A stretch of 64,000 nucleotides of DNA from Zerene cesonia. Taxonomy: Eukaryota > Arthropoda > Insecta > Lepidoptera > Pieridae. Shown one piece after another: positions 24,601 through 34,765 of this stretch; the first letter of the stretch is position 1, and each line of letters begins with the position of its first letter. The stretch spans positions 6,137,827-6,201,826 of the forward strand of contig NC_052114.1 of the NCBI RefSeq assembly GCF_012273895.1, given 5' to 3'. The position numbers were made by a program, and so were the translations under genes. Below the pieces are notes generated by a model. It did no database searches. It was not told the origin of the DNA and saw nothing but the letters and a program-made list of their open reading frames with translations.

Positions 24601-27390
24601 CCCAGGGGAAATAGTACGGGATAGGCGATCACACCCGAAGCGTTTCTCGCCTCATTGATAACAAAAACAAAATCTGATCCCTACAAATTGAATAACGTGA
24701 ATTGCGACTGGAATAAGTAATAAGAATGTTTGTTTAGAATCTGTATTTTTTTTCAAGAAAACACTTGTAACAACTCGTTGAAATTGGGCTACCATGAAAT
24801 CGAAGTTTATAAGCGTTCTTTATAAATATATAACGCAATTTAAAGATGGAACTTCAAATTTATTAAATTAAAAGATATTAAAGTAGAACAAAGCTAGATA
24901 GTTCATTAGTTTATCGTTTACTAGTTAGAGAGTTAATTTTCATAAAACTCTATCTTTCGGCCCAAAACCAGCTCACAAAACTTTTTGTACAATACTTATT
25001 TAAATGTTGTGTTCCATTCTTTAAAGTACATATTCTCAAAAAAAAAAACTTTTAAGAATTAATTAAAAGTAAACTCCAAATGCCGTACAAAAGTGGTGGG
25101 ACATCGACAGCGATGCATTACTGTACAAACCGATCGATGTTTCATCCGGCGTCTTTTGTAAACATGTGCCACTTGTTCAAATAAACCCAGCGCCGCATTA
25201 GCTGATCTCGATTTCACTACATTAAAACACATTAACGCCTTCACGTCGCGTGTTATTTCTGAATTAGGCAGGTATTGATATCACAACAATCTTATAATAT
25301 TACTCATTTCTCGCATTCTTCTTTTTTACCCGAAAAAGATACTTAGGAATTGTATTGTGATATAAATGCCATCATAAATAGCGAGTCATTCTAAGAATAT
25401 AGGAAAAGCGAATTTACAAAAATACCTATCATTATGGCCTAGAAAATAAGATGAAACACAAAGAGGAAATAGTGGCCTAGATATCTACTTTCAGCTAATA
25501 TTTGAAATTTCATTACGTGCCAATTTAGAAGATTCGTTGAAAAAAGTATGAAACCGAAAAACCTGGCGATGATGTTCTGAAATCGGTCGTAGTTATTGTA
25601 ATTAAGTTTAATTAAAACGTGAATAAAAGTGAGGCTAGTGTATTGATGGCTTTAACGTTTAAATATTAGAATAATGCACCTACTTAATTTCAACATGGGC
25701 GTTGATATTTGATATTTATTTATAAATTGTCTATAGAATTAAAACTATATTACACTAGCTGTTCGTCCAACCTTCGCCCGTGGTACATACATATAGCTTA
25801 TGTCACTCATTGAAGTTGCAGCTTTCTAATGGTGAAAGAATTTTTGTAATCGGTCCAGAAAAAAGGTTTCAAAGAATTAGTGAAATAATCCCGCAATCCC
25901 TCTTCTAAATGGACGTCTCAAAAAATCCTATCCTACTACATCCTATCCTATTAATATTTTAAATGCGAAAGTTTGTAAGGATGTGTGTTTGTTTGTTAGT
26001 ATTTCACGCAAAAACTACTGAACCGATTGCAATGAAATTTGGTACGTAGACAGCTGGATAACTGGAATAACATATAGGCAACTTTTTATCCCGATATTTC
26101 TACGGGATACCGACTTACGTGGGTAAAACCGAGGGCGCAGCTAGTATCCTAAGAACGGAAAGTGAGCTTTGGATTTATACAAATTTAATATGGACGGTTG
26201 CGAAGATTTATACTCAATGAAAACCCTGACCACAAAAAAGTGTCACTGAAGTGATAATTATACTATTTTAAATTAATTTTCCTCAGTATAATTAAGGCAA
26301 TTTGTATTTAATGTTGGTAGGTGTACCGTACCTACTGTCAAAATTTCATACTTCGCATTCGCATTCAACCCACGCTCTAACCATTTCCAAAAAGTCCTAC
26401 TAGTTGACGTGCCTAAGATATATGCAGCGCATTTATTTCTAAAGAAGAAACACAGATAACATATTGTATGTAACTAACTATATTGTAGAAGTGACTTTGA
26501 AGCGAAGTGAAGCGAATTAGCGAAAGGGTTTCATGAATGAGTTTACAAGGTAGATAATATAGTAAATTTTTCTTGATCATTATTACACCTAATTCATTCA
26601 AAAATCTATCTCATGTTTATTAAAATTATTTTAAATACGATAGCGCATTTGATGGTTCCTCTGACCCTTTGCCTGTTCCAGTATACTGCAACGTTTCACC
26701 AGATTTTTACATTGTTGGTTGAAAAAGTATGAAACAATAAAGATATTATGAGCATATTCAGTCATAGTTTGTTGATTAAACATTACTTGTATTGACTTGT
26801 TAATTAATGCCAAATCAAAAATCACTAATTCCCACAAAAATTGCCGATGCGTAAGCGTTTTAACCTAGTCATTTATTTATTTATTTAAAAAAATCAAACG
26901 TTAATTAATAAATTGAACATAAACTGTTTGTACTGTTTAGCAATAACCCTTATAAAGTTTATAAGGGTTATTGCTAAACAGTAATATATACCAGACAACC
27001 AGTTAACAAAATAAATGTATGAATTTCATGATATGTTCCGATAAGTGAGCATATACAAGATAAGCGAGTAAAATTTATATTTTAATTTTGTATCATGACA
27101 GAGAACAAAAAAAAAAGCAAATAAACTTATAATAAAATAAGCCTATATGGATATGACGTGATGGCTACCCAATAGCTTTCAATGTGTGTAAAATTGTGGA
27201 AATTGTTAAGAGTACGTACGAGTATATTTACCTGAGCTGCCATTATTCTTTGTCGTTCCTTGATAAGTCCACATTTGGGGCATTGGCAGTTTCGATAGGC
27301 ACAAGATTTTTTATGACCCCGCAAACTTGATATAAGTCCGTGGTTGCGGCACCTAGCGCATTTCGGCACTCTCGCTCTACCTCCGTTCAT
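21684..27390 (-). CDS. dmrt93B: Doublesex/Mab-3 related transcription factor Dmrt93B
   Basis: DNA-binding transcription factor of the DM family. Five exons: 27232-27390, 23392-23565, 22928-23022, 22336-22501, 21684-21980, total 296 residues. Start MNGGRARVPKC. The DM domain (about 7-53) shows the intertwined zinc ligands in KCARCRNHG, LRGHKKSC and CQCPKCGL and ends KERQRIMAAQ, continuing VALKRQQAAEDKIALHL in exon 2. A DMA domain in exon 4 reads LRKLFPGKKRSVLELVLRRC. The last exon is GC- and proline-rich and ends PDCRQCNGHH. The combination of HGLISSLRGHKK, SLETLPPGRIYG and a DMA domain fits dmrt93B rather than dsx, dmrt99B or dmrt11E. Intron 1 is 3.7 kb and carries a mobile element, a miniature hAT and a palindrome. 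Confidence 0.9.
22653..22832 (-). repeat. Helitron-like fragment, reverse orientation
   Basis: The plus strand starts near CTAGACGCTCGTCCCGGCTC, includes ACCAAATTTCATTAAAATCT and ends TTTATAATATTACTG, the reverse complement of the ATATTATAAATG head. It lies in the third intron of dmrt93B. Confidence 0.5.
23697..23785 (+). repeat. Dispersed repeat fragment (GGGAGTC...CACCGGGGAAGTACCAC)
   Basis: Matches a widespread lepidopteran repeat style containing TGGGTCAGCTCGCACC and AGTACCACACCCCCACAGAA. A more decayed relative appears at 46665-46800. It lies in intron 1 of dmrt93B. Confidence 0.45.
24326..24386. mobile_element. 61-bp miniature hAT-like element with perfect 8-bp target duplication
   Basis: Element begins CAGCAGTTGAGGGGCGCC and ends AATCCGCTACTG; both ends obey the CAG...CTG hAT pattern. 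The direct repeat CTTATACA flanks it exactly (24318-24325 and 24387-24394), the 8-bp duplication typical of hAT transposition. It is probably an internally deleted derivative; no coding capacity. Confidence 0.7.
25946..26144 (+). mobile_element. Non-autonomous Helitron-like element (Lep1 type)
   Basis: Starts TCCTATTAATATTTTAAATG, includes GTACGTAGACAGCTGGATAA and ends GAGGGCGCAGCTAG. Highly similar to the copies at 13912 and 29047, indicating fairly recent spread. It lies in intron 1 of dmrt93B. Confidence 0.65.
26931..26983. repeat. 53-bp near-perfect palindrome (26-bp arms, 1-nt centre)
   Basis: Arms 26931-26956 (TACTGTTTAGCAATAACCCT then TATAAA) and 26958-26983 are exact reverse complements around a single G. 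It lies about 250 bp inside intron 1 of dmrt93B. No flanking duplication was recognised. Perfect arms suggest a recent origin or an active hairpin. Confidence 0.85.
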
Positions 27391-28114
27391 TATTTCGTTA
27401 ATTGTGTTTTGAAAAATCACTATTGGTATTTAAAATTCACTCTGAAGTAACAAACAATTAAGTAATAATTATTGCAGTCAATGATTTATTAAATAACTCA
27501 AAAAGCAGTCTTATAATTAAATTGATTTTAGAAACGGTTGCAAATAAAAATGTAGATACCAATTTAAAGTTTAAATCAAAATGCTATTAATCTCATAGAA
27601 TAATTGACGATGTACGTATATTTTTGTTAAATTTATTATAAAGTTAAGAGAATACTTTTATTTTAAGTATGTTATACACTATTTATTTTAAACCTTTAAA
27701 AATTTAAATCGCACTACTACACTTTCAGGATCAAAACATATTAAGTAATCTTTTGATTATCTTTAAAAATATTTCACTTACCTTTGTTCTGTAGTTACAG
27801 TACAAAAAACAATTTTATATATTTTTGTAACACAATCACAAAATGATACCTATATTTTAAAACGCAAACAATAATATCTTTCAATATAATTATCACTTTA
27901 TCACATTCACAAATATCAGCTCAACCGCCCACATAATAATCCACCCTGAAACTAATACCGGGAAGCTGAGTGTTTTTCACGAAACAATGCGATAGGCGTT
28001 GAAAGCAATAAAATGTTACAAAACAATTCTCGTGAAAATCAACTCTATATTCAGGTTTCCAGGGCGCAGTGTCGCAAGTCTTCCCCCAACATCCTGCAGA
28101 TTTCTATCCGCCCT

Positions 28115-28170
28115 CGCGTGAGATGCGACCAATCAGGAACGGACTTTTTTACGATTGGTTACATCTCGCG
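28115..28170. promoter_or_regulatory. Inverted pair of CCAAT boxes upstream of dmrt93B
   Basis: CGCGTGAGATGCGACCAATC (28115-28134) and GATTGGTTACATCTCGCG (28153-28170) form an imperfect inverted repeat with a CCAAT box in each arm, 18 nt apart. This resembles paired NF-Y sites. It lies about 730 bp upstream of the dmrt93B start codon in a locally GC-richer block, so a proximal promoter role is inferred. Confidence 0.45.
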
Positions 28171-29046
28171 GCTAGAAAAACAAAAGATTCTATTGACATA
28201 TGTTTCATTTGGATAAGCTACAATATATACTTAGGTATATCCAGATTTCATACTTCTGGAAGATAAACAGGTAGATAGTTAAATATACATACAATAATAT
28301 AAAAATATATGTATAGCACATCGCTTATTTTATGAATGAGTTTTAATTAAAAAAATATATATATACCTAAAAAATAACAAAGTAACCTAAGTTACTCCTA
28401 ATCGAATCAAAATCTGACAGTGAAAGTGCCGTCGTAAAAATAAACGTTATTTGGTAATGTACCGTGGATCTATACGTTCATATGTAGATATTTAGTAAAG
28501 AGCGTTGATATTAAAAATATTAAAACTGACCCTACAATTTTATTTATGGGTATAGATAATATAAATTGTAAACTGTGTAGATATAAGTTATGAATCAAGA
28601 TAATGATTTGTTCACATTATTTAAAGCTAAAACTTTGACTTTTCGTTTATTGAAATCAATATTAGGCTAGTCTGAATGTACTCAGCTAAAGTTTATAGAA
28701 GCGAAAAATTAGCTACATAGGAGCGAGGCGGTGGAGAACCCTCAAGCTCAAGGGGCCCTCGAATCCTCGCCTGAAAATTTTGATCGATTTGAGTTTGAAA
28801 AAATTTCGCCCGATTTTTAACATAAATCAACATACTAGATTACAATCCGCCTTTGATGATGGGTGCTCTATTGAGAGAAATAGGAAACTAACTTCGAAGG
28901 CTAGAAGTTTCGCAATTAGTTATAGCTTTCAGGGGGTTTGCAGTTGATGGTCTGATGATGGCAGATTTGATGGTCTTTCTTTTATTTGTATTTGTTAATT
29001 CGTAAGCTATATTGCGCGGCTTCGCTCCCATAGCATCCTAATTCCT

Positions 29047-29245
29047 TCCCTACTAATATTATAAATGCGAAAGTTTGTAAGGATGTGTGCGTTTGCTGCT
29101 CTTTCACGCAAAAATTACTGAACCGGTTGCAATGAAATTTGGTACGTAGATAGCTTGACAATTGAAATAACATATAGGCAACTTATTATCCCGATATTCC
29201 TACGGAATACGGACTTACGCAGGTCAAACCGCGGGGCGCAGCTAG
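29047..29245 (+). mobile_element. Non-autonomous Helitron-like element (Lep1 type)
   Basis: Starts TCCCTACTAATATTATAAAT, includes CAAAAATTACTGAACCGGTT and ends CCGCGGGGCGCAGCTAG. Full-length relative to the other two copies. Confidence 0.65.
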
Positions 29246-29649
29246 CAATTTTATAAAAATAGTCTATAGTCTTCCTCGACTTAAAAAAAATTCCATTCGA
29301 GCCCTTCTGGCCTTGCGGAGATCAGCGGGTGTACATTAATAATTTGTTTTACCATATTTTTCGTAACATTTCGAATTTTCCTCTTCTTTAAATATTTCCC
29401 AAAAAACTTGACAACATGTATGAAATTTGCTATGAAGTTTCTTAGATTACCTTCAAATAAACTCTTCAGCTTTTCGAAGAGCAAAGCAAAGATATGGGAG
29501 ATGCAGGCATCGTGGAAAGCATCACATAATGACAAAAGATCGGCGTTCTATGTAAAGTAAAAGTTCTGAAGTACTAATAAGGTTAAGCTTCTTAGTACTT
29601 TCCTTCATTCCCGTCTGTATGTAACCTGTATGTAACAAATGTACCTTTC

Positions 29650-29780
29650 CAACGGTAAAAGAATTTTTAATATGCAATATCACAATGTGAATTATGAAGA
29701 GGAATCTTCATAATCTATATAGTAATATTGCGAGAGGAAAATATTGTTCAAAAATTCTTTCACCATTAGAAAACTGCATC
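29650..29780. repeat. Foldback repeat made of two inverted copies
   Basis: The left arm contains ACGGTAAAAGAATTTTTAAT and the right arm its diverged reverse complement (AAAAATTCTTTCACCATT); the centre is ATTATGAAGA-GGAA-TCTTCATAAT, a perfect 10-bp stem. The arm sequence resembles the TAATGGTGAAAGAATTTTTG block near 25830. Confidence 0.5.
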
Positions 29781-30974
29781 TTCACCGAATGGCATAGGTT
29801 ATAAAGTATGAATGTACCACCATCTACTTATAAGTATTTTTATTGATCGAAGTGTACCACGGGCTAGAGGTATAAATTAAGTATGCAAGGAAACAAGCAT
29901 ATAAAATTTTCGTATTTTTTTTCGTTCATTATTTATTTCTATAATTTTATTATAATATACATATATACACTTTTGTACATTTTTTTGTTTTACAGGCGTT
30001 GCTTATTAATATCATATTTGTAAAATTCGTAAGTATGCATGCATGTATGGATGTTTGCTACTCTTTCACGCGAAAACAGCTTATCGTATCTGTATAAAAT
30101 TTTGGTACAGGGGTAAATAAGTCGGGATTGGTACATGGCTGCTTTTTACCCGTATAATTATTCTACTCTTTGCCGGGTACCATACGAGTGACGACGTGAG
30201 TTACAGCTTTTAACATATTTATACCCAGTAGTGGTCGTTAAAGAACCTATTTGATATACTTCCAACATTTCAGAATTTTTAATGCTTATGGACCAAAGCA
30301 TAAGTATTTTATTATATATTATACCCAAACTAGTCATTATTTGAGATCAATCAACACTTACACATTGCATTTTGCTTCTAGTTACCATGTGAATGTTTGT
30401 GTACAAAATGTTTTTATACCAACTTAACCCACTCTAACATAACATCAGTGTTCAACTTTTAGCCATCACAAATATCTTGAATCAGAATCCTTACTCATAA
30501 CTAATAAGTTTTTTTGTACTATTGTTCTAAATATATACCAATCAATCGTAGTAATAGTGCCAATATAATTATTTAAGCACATTACTACTTCAATATAATT
30601 TTTTTTATCACATTTTTTATAGATTCACTATTTCAACAAACACTATTGACTTGTTCGTTTTTAATAAAAAAGGGATTTACATGAATACACAATTCTATTA
30701 CCAAATTATTAAAACAATTAAATTGTATCCGAACAATCAGATACTGGTGAATGTATTTTACTGTACTTACAGTACATGGATAAATAAATTAACGCTTTTG
30801 TTTTATATATTTGAGTGATTCACGTAATACATTGCTAACTGATGCAACCCTATATGCAATAAAAACAACAAGTAGTTGAATTTTAAATTTATAACATAAA
30901 AGAAACTACTATTATAGCAGTATTTACTATATTTAAGTTTATCAACATTAAAATGAAAATTAGATTTGAAAATG

Positions 30975-31861
30975 TCATTTACTTTTCTTCTTTTCATGTT
31001 GCTTAGCCGCTTTCTTCTTCATGATCTGAATACGTTTGTCAGCAGATACAATATTGATATTGGGTGTGACTACTTTTGATGGTGGCGATGATGCTGTAGT
31101 GCTTGCAGAAATCTTAACTGGTGTTGTTGGCTCAGATATAAGGGTTGGCGACTTTGCTGGTTTTGAAGTGTAAGCTGTGGAATAACTTTGTGAGGAAAGA
31201 CAAGAAGCACACTGCCAACCGGAGCTCATATCATTATCACTAATAACTGGCTTGTGGCAATCCTGAAACAAAGCAATATGTCAATAAGTAAAGAAACCCA
31301 TTGATTGGTATATTAGGGAATTATTCAAACCTTGTCTTATATTTATTAGGTTTTAACATTGTGATTTTGTGTTCATGTTATAACTATTTTGTTGGCGATC
31401 AACAGATTTTAACAAAAAACAAAATTTACCTGGTGATAGAGGGCATGACAAGCATCACATTCAACCAAACGATTACCCGCTTGTACTGCTATCTGTCTAC
31501 ACACAACACAGGTCAAATCTTCCTGTAAGAAGTCAAATGCCAGCTCTCCATCCATAACAGAATCATCATCATTATCTCTTTCAGGAATCTGTATTTGCTG
31601 AGGACTTTGTTGGGGAATTGGTATTGTTTTTGAACTGCTAGACCCTTTATCACTTTTGTGTTTGGACCGTGATGGAGATACAGTTTTCTCTTCGTTTAGA
31701 TATTTTTTTGGTAATACGTTCCCAAGGGTTTTAGAATTTCCATAGGTTTGGCGAATCATATCGTCAAGAGTTAAACGCAACTGCTCTGTTGAATCAGATG
31801 CATTTGAATGCAAATATTTGAGACATAATTTAATAGCCGGATCCAAATCGATTGATGTCAT
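30975..31861 (-). CDS. IntS12: Integrator complex subunit 12 (PHD finger)
   Basis: Nuclear subunit of the Integrator complex, which acts in snRNA 3' processing and transcription attenuation. Two exons, 31430-31861 and 30975-31262, 239 residues. The N-terminal helical part (LDPAIKLCLKYLHSNA) is followed by a Ser/Gln-rich linker and a PHD finger from about residue 118: CVVC, CDACHALYH, then DCHKP and WQCASC, giving the Cys4-His-Cys3 pattern. The C-terminus is lysine-rich (KKKAAKQHEKKKSK). The intron splits the PHD finger. Shorter than the vertebrate protein but with the same order of parts. Divergent neighbour CLCC1 starts 785 bp away, so a shared promoter region is likely. Confidence 0.88.
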
Positions 31862-32646
31862 TTTGTGATGTATTGTTTAAAACACCTTTCTTAATATAAA
31901 GATGAACAAGAAGTCGGATATGGGAATATATATTATTATTTATAGTAAAAGCAGTTTTAGATTGTGACAACTGACAATAACAGATTATTTTTTTAAGATT
32001 TAATGGCTTGGTTACAATCCGTTGCCAGTGGAATCGGAAGTTGCCATTCAATAAAAAAAAAGAAAAGGAAGAAGGCTTGTCCACAAAACTTTCAAGCCAA
32101 ACAAAATAATAAAATATATATTACCTAGGCAGATACACAGATCGCATAATACTCCACAGATAAAAAAAAAGTAATAAATCCGCATTAAAATATTAATGAT
32201 AAATGTCACGTAAAAAGAAAACTACCGATGTTCTGGAACCAGCGTTCGAAAGTTAGTAATATGATGTTTCATGTGCATAGAATGTAGAACGGTTAAATAC
32301 CTCAGCTACGATTCCCTTCAGATGCACACGAAAATAAAATTGTTCCATTTCATCCATTTCCACATATCATGCTGAGTTTCTACTGCTGCAGTTCTATAGC
32401 TGAATAACATTCCGTGTAGATACACCTTAAATTAATGTGTCAATGTCAACTGTCAGATCTAAATGCATGTTTTCAATATAGCAACAGCTGTAATTAATAT
32501 TCGTATTTCTTTAAAAAACGGTTTTGGAGTTGTAAATCCATGTCAAGTCTTCAAATATTGAAGCATTATTCGTAAATGTTGATTACATTTCTATACCTCA
32601 ATTACAGTACCCCTTAACATAAATTATTAAGATTTAAAATTAAATT
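31862..32646. promoter_or_regulatory. Divergent spacer between IntS12 and CLCC1
   Basis: 785 bp between two start codons on opposite strands, so it must hold both promoters and both 5' UTRs. AT-rich, with no clear TATA or CCAAT pair seen. Confidence 0.45.
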
Positions 32647-34765
32647 ATGTTGAAATCATTTCTTTTTATATATTTAGTTCTCGGTTCACAACGATGTGCC
32701 TCTCAAATGGGACCAGACCCTTGGGATGAAAAAGATAATCAGATAAATACAAATGAAGATGATCTTCCCCCAGATCTAAAATTACCCAAAAAGATCATAA
32801 AAAACAAAGCACAATCTAATCAAGGAATGAGTGATTGGTTTTACAAACGTTTGTTGACAATTATTCTAAAAGGCGGACAAAAGAAGGCAAGTATAATAAT
32901 TAACTCCCAAATACTGGATCTTCATGAAATGTTCGAATCTATTCATCTTTAAAACTCCCTTATCATTTCTAGGAAAATGATGATAGTACAATTGACATAT
33001 CTTTACAAATGAAATATAGCCAAGAACAATTAAATGTTCTTGATGAATACATAACTTCAGGTAATGCTATTTCAGAAGAAATGTTCCGGAGATCAATTGC
33101 ATATGTAGAGGAATCTATATACAAGCCTTCAATTACAGAAAAAATTGCAATGGCTTGGAGTGAATACATTTTCATATATTTTGTAGAGTATAAGGTAAAG
33201 TTTTTACTTTTAATGATAAAGTTAATGGTTTATTGTTACCTTTTTTAGGACTTTCCAGTTAAATCAATATAAAATTGACGAATTTATCAATTTTACATAA
33301 TATGAACATTGTTAATATTATCTTGTTCTTTTTTTTTAAATTAGTTAATGGTTACAGGAATATCTTACATGGGGATTTAGTATCCTTGCATGTGTAGCTG
33401 GTACATTTTGGTTGTGGCAATACATTTCCTACAAAAACATATTGATATCTATAGCTATAGTGTTATATCTGTATGAAGCTTTCATTTCCTATAAAGTAAG
33501 TATTGATTACATAAGAAAAAAAATTTTGAGGTTTCTGACAATTTACTTACTACTTAAATATGAAAAACATGTATAGAGTGGATGAAAGTAGTGCTCAGAA
33601 TTACCTCATTGGTAGAAATTGTCACACCTAACCCCATATCAATAGTAATTTCAAACTAGGCTAATGGCTTAATAATATTAAAGTTAATTAAAAAACAAAC
33701 AGCATAATTTATCTCAATGGTAAAAAGTCCTTGTACTAAATTCATTTTATGATCAATCTATGTGCCCACTCATACTGATACTTTTGTTCTGTCTTTTGTT
33801 CACATAAAATTGTCAATTATTTCCATTAAACTACATATTTCTTTTATTAATTTGTATTAAATTTTTTGCTAATTCTTAGTACTTAGGTAATAATTGTTTA
33901 TGAAATAAAATTTAGTATTAGTAACAACTCAGAAACTAGTATTGAAATGTATTTTTCTGATGATAGGAAGCAGAAAAAGAGGAAGTAACAAGATTTTTGT
34001 CAGCTATAAATGCATGCAAGTGGTACTTTTGGACATCAAACTGCGAAGTTACACCACCAGACCCACTTGTAATATTAAAACATATGAATCCTTTGAAAAT
34101 AGGCATAAGAATGTTTACAATCATTATAACTGAGCCTATGATTACCATTAGTGCTACTGTGAACACTATGATTAATGGGATCACAGGTAAGAGTGTATTA
34201 TGGGCAATTAAATCTATTGTGCTTATATATCTACTTTTTTAAACAAATATTGTTAAATTTGAGTATACTTGTATTATACTTTGTGTATTTTGTTTCAGCT
34301 GATCTATGGTACCCATTGGACAAGATTCTACAAGTAACTCTGCTTGTAGTTTTCAATGGACTACTCATAACTTTGCTAGTTTGCATTATTTTCAACTTCA
34401 TACTCAATATACCATTACAATTGAACTTCTTTTACATAATGAGTATTGTGTTACCCAAGCACAATAGGAATATAGGCACTGTAAATGAAACACCTGTTGA
34501 AAAACCTCCAGAAGGTGATAGAATTAGCGGTGAAACATTGAATAGGTTTTTAGATTTGTGTAACAAAGCCTTAAACACCACACAAGCAAATGGCAGACAT
34601 AGTAATGATTTATCTATAACTAACTCAGGGTATAGCTCTATTCGGAGATCAGCCAGTACTGGCAGACTGCAAATCTTACCTTCAAATGTTAATAATAACA
34701 ACAATGCTAAAAATAACAAAAACCCCTCTAAAAACGCAAGACATAATGGAAGTGGTGACGCATGA
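32647..34765 (+). CDS. CLCC1: Chloride channel CLIC-like protein 1 (CLCC1) homolog
   Basis: ER/intracellular membrane protein; the family is linked to anion flux and ER homeostasis. Five exons: 32647-32886, 32973-33194, 33358-33495, 33967-34186, 34299-34765, 428 residues. A signal peptide (MLKSFLFIYLVLG) precedes an acidic luminal segment. Membrane segments lie in exon 3 (LTWGFSILACVAGTFWLW and ILISIAIVLYLYEAF) and exon 5 (ILQVTLLVVFNGLLITLLVC). WYFWTSNCEV, DPLVILKHMNPL and FTIIITEPMITI match the CLCC1 core order. The C-terminal tail is polar with an Asn-rich tract. Intron 1 uses a GC donor (AAG/GCAAGT); the nearby GT option breaks the frame. A polyadenylation signal is at 35123. Identity rests on architecture and motifs, not alignment. 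Confidence 0.8.

Larger units (their letters stand above)
27391..30974. other. Upstream region of dmrt93B and 3' flank of IntS12
   Basis: Holds the dmrt93B 5' flank with the CCAAT pair, a Helitron-like copy (29047-29245), a foldback repeat (29650-29780) and a decayed Helitron-like stretch near 30000-30200. No gene with recognisable domains. Confidence 0.45.

Noticed and set aside
25059..25244. 61-codon frame in dmrt93B intron 1
   Set aside because: Considered as an alternative dmrt93B exon, but no matching splice sites or DM-family sequence.
29281..29535. 84-codon minus-strand frame
   Set aside because: No recognisable domain, no splice context, repeat-rich surroundings; considered a transposon remnant but unsupported.
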